In this document: piece after piece, positions 60,719-64,000 of the stretch | Position numbering within the stretch: the stretch's first letter is position 1 | Layout of the letters: the number at the start of each line of letters is the position of its first letter | Assembly (NCBI RefSeq): GCF_030273445.1 | Contig: NZ_CP120678.1 | Location: 1,341,501 to 1,405,500 of the forward strand | From: Selenobaculum gibii | GTDB taxonomy: Bacteria > Bacillota > Negativicutes > ICN-92133 | Length of the DNA: 64,000 bases | Reading direction: 5' to 3' | The notes under the pieces: model-generated | What the model was told of the DNA's origin: nothing | The model's input: the letters and a program-made list of their open reading frames with translations, nothing else | Databases searched by the model: none | Program-made: the position numbers and the translations under genes

Positions 60719-61310
60719 ATTTATTCCCAGCCTTAATTTTTACTTCCGTCCCTTTCAATAAACGAATAATATTCGATTTATGCCGATATATAACAAATCC
60801 GGCTGCTAATGCGCTAAAAATTATGTACTCTATTTGACCAATCCAAAAATAAGCAAGAATAGGAACTAATCCTGCAGCAACAATTGAAGCTAAAGATACA
60901 TACTTTGTAAAAACCACAATTAGAACCCAAACAATAAATATAGCCAATGTCACTATAGGCATCAATATCGCAATAACACCAAGTCCTGTTGCTACACCTT
61001 TCCCCCCAGAAAAACGTAAAAATAGCGACCAATTATGTCCGATAATTACTGCGATCCCACCAATAATCATCGCTATAGGTGTGTTTAAAAAATAAATTCC
61101 AAGCAAAACACCTAAAATACCTTTTACAAAATCAGCAGCAAAAATTATTATTGCAGGATATATTCCTAACGTTCGATATGCATTCGTTGCCCCAATATTT
61201 TTACTACCGAACTTTCTCAAGTCAGTGTTCCAAAAAAGCTTTCCAAGAATCAAACCGCTTGGAATTGAACCTATCAAATATGCAATCGGTGCAATAAGAA
61301 ACATTTCCAT
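60717..61310 (-). CDS. plsY: Acyl-phosphate glycerol-3-phosphate acyltransferase PlsY
   Basis: Integral membrane enzyme that uses PlsX-made acyl-phosphate to form lysophosphatidate. The 197 residues have five to six hydrophobic segments and the motifs GSIPSGLILGK near 13-23, SKNIGATNAYRTLG near 36-49, DFVKGILGVLLG near 60-71 and NWSLFLRFSGGKGVATGLG near 93-111. It is downstream of der. Confidence 0.97.
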   Translation of the reverse strand: MEMFLIAPIAYLIGSIPSGLILGKLFWNTDLRKFGSKNIGATNAYRTLGIYPAIIIFAADFVKGILGVLLGIYFLNTPIAMIIGGIAVIIGHNWSLFLRFSGGKGVATGLGVIAILMPIVTLAIFIVWVLIVVFTKYVSLASIVAAGLVPILAYFWIGQIEYIIFSALAAGFVIYRHKSNIIRLLKGTEVKIKAGNK

Positions 61311-61332
61311 ACGTATCGTCCTTTATTCAAAA

Positions 61333-62658
61333 TTAAACTTCCTCTTCTTTTCTTCCACGTACAATTAATTTTAATGGTGTTCCTTCAAAACCAAAACTTT
61401 CCCTTAACTTATTTTCTAAAAATCTTAAATAAGAAAAGTGCATGATTTCAGGTTCATTTACAAAGAAAATAAACGTAGGAGGCTTAATATCTGCCTGTGT
61501 TGTAAAATATATTTTTAATCTTTTCCCTTTATGCGATGGTGGCGGATTAATCGCCGTTGCGTCTGTAATCACTTGATTCAAAACACTTGTTTGAATACGC
61601 ATCGCTTGTTGTTCTGCTACATATTTCACTAAATCAGTCACACGATGTACTCTTTGTTTAGTTAATGCAGAAGTATATAGAACTGGCGCATATTGCATAA
61701 AGCCTATCTCATCCCGCAAATCTTCCGTAAAACGTAACGAAGTTTTATCATCCTTTTCTACTAAATCCCATTTATTAACTACAATAACTATACCTTTTCC
61801 AGCCTCATGCGCATAACCAGCAATTTTTTTATCTTGCTCAGTTATCCCTTCATCAGCATTAATGACCATCAAAACAACATCAGAGCGATCTACTGCACGA
61901 AGTGAACGCATAACACTATATCGTTCTATCGGTAAATCAATTTTAGCCTTACGACGCATCCCAGCTGTATCAATTAAAATAAATTTCGTATCATCTTTGA
62001 CAAAATGAGTGTCAATCGCATCTCGAGTTGTCCCTGGAATATTGCTCACGATGACACGCTCTTGCCCGAGTAAAGCATTTACAAGCGAAGATTTGCCTAC
62101 ATTAGGTCTTCCAATTACTGCAATGCTAATTTCATCAGCTTCCTTCTCATCCACTGCATCCTTTGGAAAATTTTCAACTACTTGATCTAATAAATCTCCT
62201 AAATTTAATGCATTAGATGCGGATATAGGAATGGGATCGCCCAATCCTAAATTATAAAATTCATAAATTTCATTTTCTTTATTTGGACTATCCACCTTAT
62301 TTACAGCAAGCAAGATCGGTTTCTTACTTGTACGTAAAATATGTGCAACCTCCTCATCGGCTGCTGTCATCCCTGTCTTTGCATCTACAACAAATACAAC
62401 AACGTCAGCTTCTTCAATTGCTAAATTCGCTTGATGACGCATAGACGTTAAGATATGATCTGTTGTTTCAAGCTCAATCCCACCAGTATCAATCATTGTA
62501 AACTCAGTATTTAACCATTCTGCATCTAAATAAATACGATCACGTGTAACTCCAGGTATGTCTTCAACAATAGATACCCTCTTTTTCCCAATTTGATTAA
62601 ACAATGTAGATTTACCAACATTCGGTCGTCCTACAATTGCGACTATTGGTTTACTCAT
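61333..62658 (-). CDS. der: Ribosome-associated GTPase Der (EngA)
   Basis: 50S assembly factor with two tandem GTPase domains and a C-terminal KH-like domain, about 441 residues. The first P-loop is [12 protein letters not shown] near 9-20, the second [12 protein letters not shown] near 183-194; G3 motifs DTGGIE and DTAGMR and G4 NKVD and NKWD are all present. I prefer the ATG at 62658, spaced seven bases from GAGGG, to an ATG two codons earlier. Confidence 0.97.
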   Translation of the reverse strand: MSKPIVAIVGRPNVGKSTLFNQIGKKRVSIVEDIPGVTRDRIYLDAEWLNTEFTMIDTGGIELETTDHILTSMRHQANLAIEEADVVVFVVDAKTGMTAADEEVAHILRTSKKPILLAVNKVDSPNKENEIYEFYNLGLGDPIPISASNALNLGDLLDQVVENFPKDAVDEKEADEISIAVIGRPNVGKSSLVNALLGQERVIVSNIPGTTRDAIDTHFVKDDTKFILIDTAGMRRKAKIDLPIERYSVMRSLRAVDRSDVVLMVINADEGITEQDKKIAGYAHEAGKGIVIVVNKWDLVEKDDKTSLRFTEDLRDEIGFMQYAPVLYTSALTKQRVHRVTDLVKYVAEQQAMRIQTSVLNQVITDATAINPPPSHKGKRLKIYFTTQADIKPPTFIFFVNEPEIMHFSYLRFLENKLRESFGFEGTPLKLIVRGRKEEEV

Positions 62659-62676
62659 TCTCATCCCTCATCTTTA

Positions 62677-64000
62677 TCAATTATTTTTTGTATATGCACA
62701 ATTTCCCTGCCAAGTATAATTCATGTCTTCAGTTTCATTTTCTTCCTTAACATTATTCCACATTTTTAACAAACGATTTAAATCTACTGCATCATGTGCA
62801 ATTTGAACTTTTGCCCCTAATTCTTTTTCAATATCACTAATATGATAATCATCCAAAAATATATTTTCTCCTTTTCGCAAAGAAACACCAGGAATAATGA
62901 TTCCGTCACGCTTTCCAGATAGGAATTTTAATTGCTGGATAATATCTTGTCCTGTTAAAAGACCCGTAACAGTAATATTTTCACCAAAAAATTTATTTTC
63001 AATAGGAATAACTCTAATGAACAAATTTTTTATCTCTAACTCACGTAATAATATCGATAATATTTTTTCGGCGGATTTGCCACACACAATATCTAAGTAT
63101 ATCGGCTCTTCATACGCATTGCAATCCTTATCTTGGCAAGCATTCCATTCCTCAATAAAATCTCTCGTAAGTCCAATACCATTCTCAAGTTGCGGAAAAT
63201 CATCATAATAATCAGCATCTGGAATATCTTGATTAGCTAAAAAATAAAATTCGTCTCCTAAGTAAACAAAATTTTTTCCAAACTTCTTCCGTGCAATCAG
63301 CTGCCATTTTTCAACTTGCTCAATTATCTTCCCTGCTTGCTCCATTGAAAAACCTGTTAACGAATAACAACTTTCCCGATACTTTGTTAAGCCTACAGGA
63401 ACAATAGCCAAGGATAAAACATTTTCTCCCATGTTAATTAAATCATGAATGGTTTGATCTAATATCTCACCATCATTAATTCCCGGACACAAAACAATTT
63501 GGGTATGAATTTGAATATCATTTTTAACTAAGTACTCAAGCTGCTCTATGATATTCGCCGCTCGCTTATTATTAAGCATCCGAGCTCTTAATTGTCCATT
63601 TGTTGTATGAACAGAAATAAATAATGGAGAAAGATGCAATTGTTTAATTCTTTTTAAATCCATTTCGCGAATATTAGTTAACGTAACAAAATTTCCATAT
63701 AGAAAAGACATTCTATAGTCATCGTCTTTAATCGACAAACTGTCTCGCATATTAGGAGCAATTTGATCAACAAAGCAAAACCAACATTTATTTCCACAGC
63801 GTCGAATATTATCAAAAACAGCACTTTCGAATTCTACGCCCAATTCTTCATCATATTCTTTATCAAATTCAATAAGTTCTTGCTCACCATTTGCTTTTTC
63901 AATCAAAAGCTCTATTTCTTCTTCCGCAAATGCAAAACTTAAATCTATAATATCCATTAACTCCTGTCCATTTACACTAAGAATCCTATCCCCAATTTCC
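62677..64000 (-). CDS. PDZ/radical SAM/DUF512 protein (5' end cut by window edge)
   Basis: The reading frame is open to the right edge: codons 5' to a Met at 63957 continue EIGDRILSVNGQELMDIIDLSF, which is the end of a PDZ domain, so that Met is internal and the protein starts outside the window. A cluster motif CGNKCWFC follows, then the DUF512 region. The readable part is 441 residues. These proteins are a conserved Bacillota family of unknown reaction, thought to be iron-sulfur enzymes. It is 18 bases upstream of der. Confidence 0.87.
   Translation of the reverse strand, partial: EIGDRILSVNGQELMDIIDLSFAFAEEEIELLIEKANGEQELIEFDKEYDEELGVEFESAVFDNIRRCGNKCWFCFVDQIAPNMRDSLSIKDDDYRMSFLYGNFVTLTNIREMDLKRIKQLHLSPLFISVHTTNGQLRARMLNNKRAANIIEQLEYLVKNDIQIHTQIVLCPGINDGEILDQTIHDLINMGENVLSLAIVPVGLTKYRESCYSLTGFSMEQAGKIIEQVEKWQLIARKKFGKNFVYLGDEFYFLANQDIPDADYYDDFPQLENGIGLTRDFIEEWNACQDKDCNAYEEPIYLDIVCGKSAEKILSILLRELEIKNLFIRVIPIENKFFGENITVTGLLTGQDIIQQLKFLSGKRDGIIIPGVSLRKGENIFLDDYHISDIEKELGAKVQIAHDAVDLNRLLKMWNNVKEENETEDMNYTWQGNCAYTKNN

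Noticed and set aside
1-64000. CRISPR arrays, insertion sequences, prophage or att sites
   Set aside because: I found no regularly spaced repeats, transposase or integrase genes, or flanking duplications.

Overview
The window is AT-rich, densely packed bacterial chromosome with no mobile element, CRISPR array or accessory island. Gene content and order point to an endospore-forming member of the Bacillota. Five genes belong to sporulation families (spoVS, ylbJ, a ylmC/ymxH-like gene, spoIVA and an unusually short spoVM candidate). Several blocks are co-linear with Bacillus subtilis. FabK as the enoyl-ACP reductase, the DUF116/DUF4127/DUF512 proteins and a second EF-G suggest an anaerobic Clostridia or Negativicutes lineage; that placement is inference. 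Almost everything reads on the minus strand, so operons run from high to low coordinates. Non-ATG starts (TTG, GTG) are common.

Layout from the left. 1-10000: priA, def, fmt, a DUF116 protein, rsmB, rlmN, an FHA protein, a PP2C phosphatase and a PASTA Ser/Thr kinase cut by the left edge (translation maturation, rRNA modification and a phospho-signalling module). 10000-15400: metK behind a SAM-I riboswitch, coaBC, rpoZ, gmk, remA, yicC and a lone secreted protein. 15400-21000: dapF, a Ca2+-type P-ATPase and, divergently, rqcH (ribosome rescue). 21000-29100: rbgA, lepB, rplS, a TrmD-linked methyltransferase, trmD, rimM, ylqD, khpA, rpsP, ffh, ylxM and ftsY (ribosome assembly and protein targeting). 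29100-43600: smc, spoVS, an Elp3-like radical SAM gene, rnc, the FapR-controlled fatty acid cluster (fabF, a Cys-cluster FabK paralogue, acpP, fabG, fabD, fabK, fabH, plsX, fapR), rpmF and yceD.

43700-49800: tmcAL and ylbJ on the plus strand, a coiled-coil protein, coaD and rsmD, then a DUF4127 exported protein and tRNA-Gln(CUG). 49800-56200: an EF-G-like GTPase with a possible leader peptide, the spoVM candidate, pduO, ndk, a gamma-carbonic-anhydrase-like protein, a START-like protein, a class III aminotransferase, a ylmC-like protein and a small membrane protein. 56200-64000: thrB, hom, an ACT regulator, spoIVA, plsY, der and a PDZ/radical SAM/DUF512 protein cut by the right edge.

Most of the window is conserved housekeeping. 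The items I would look at first are: the 26-codon SpoVM-like gene with a possible sporulation promoter; a FabK/NMO paralogue with a four-cysteine cluster inside the fab operon, which could be a FabX-like maker of unsaturated fatty acids; a near-perfect FapR operator; a 22-codon leader ORF coupled to the EF-G paralogue; and palindromes at the ylxM-ffh promoter and before an unrecognised 43-codon ORF.
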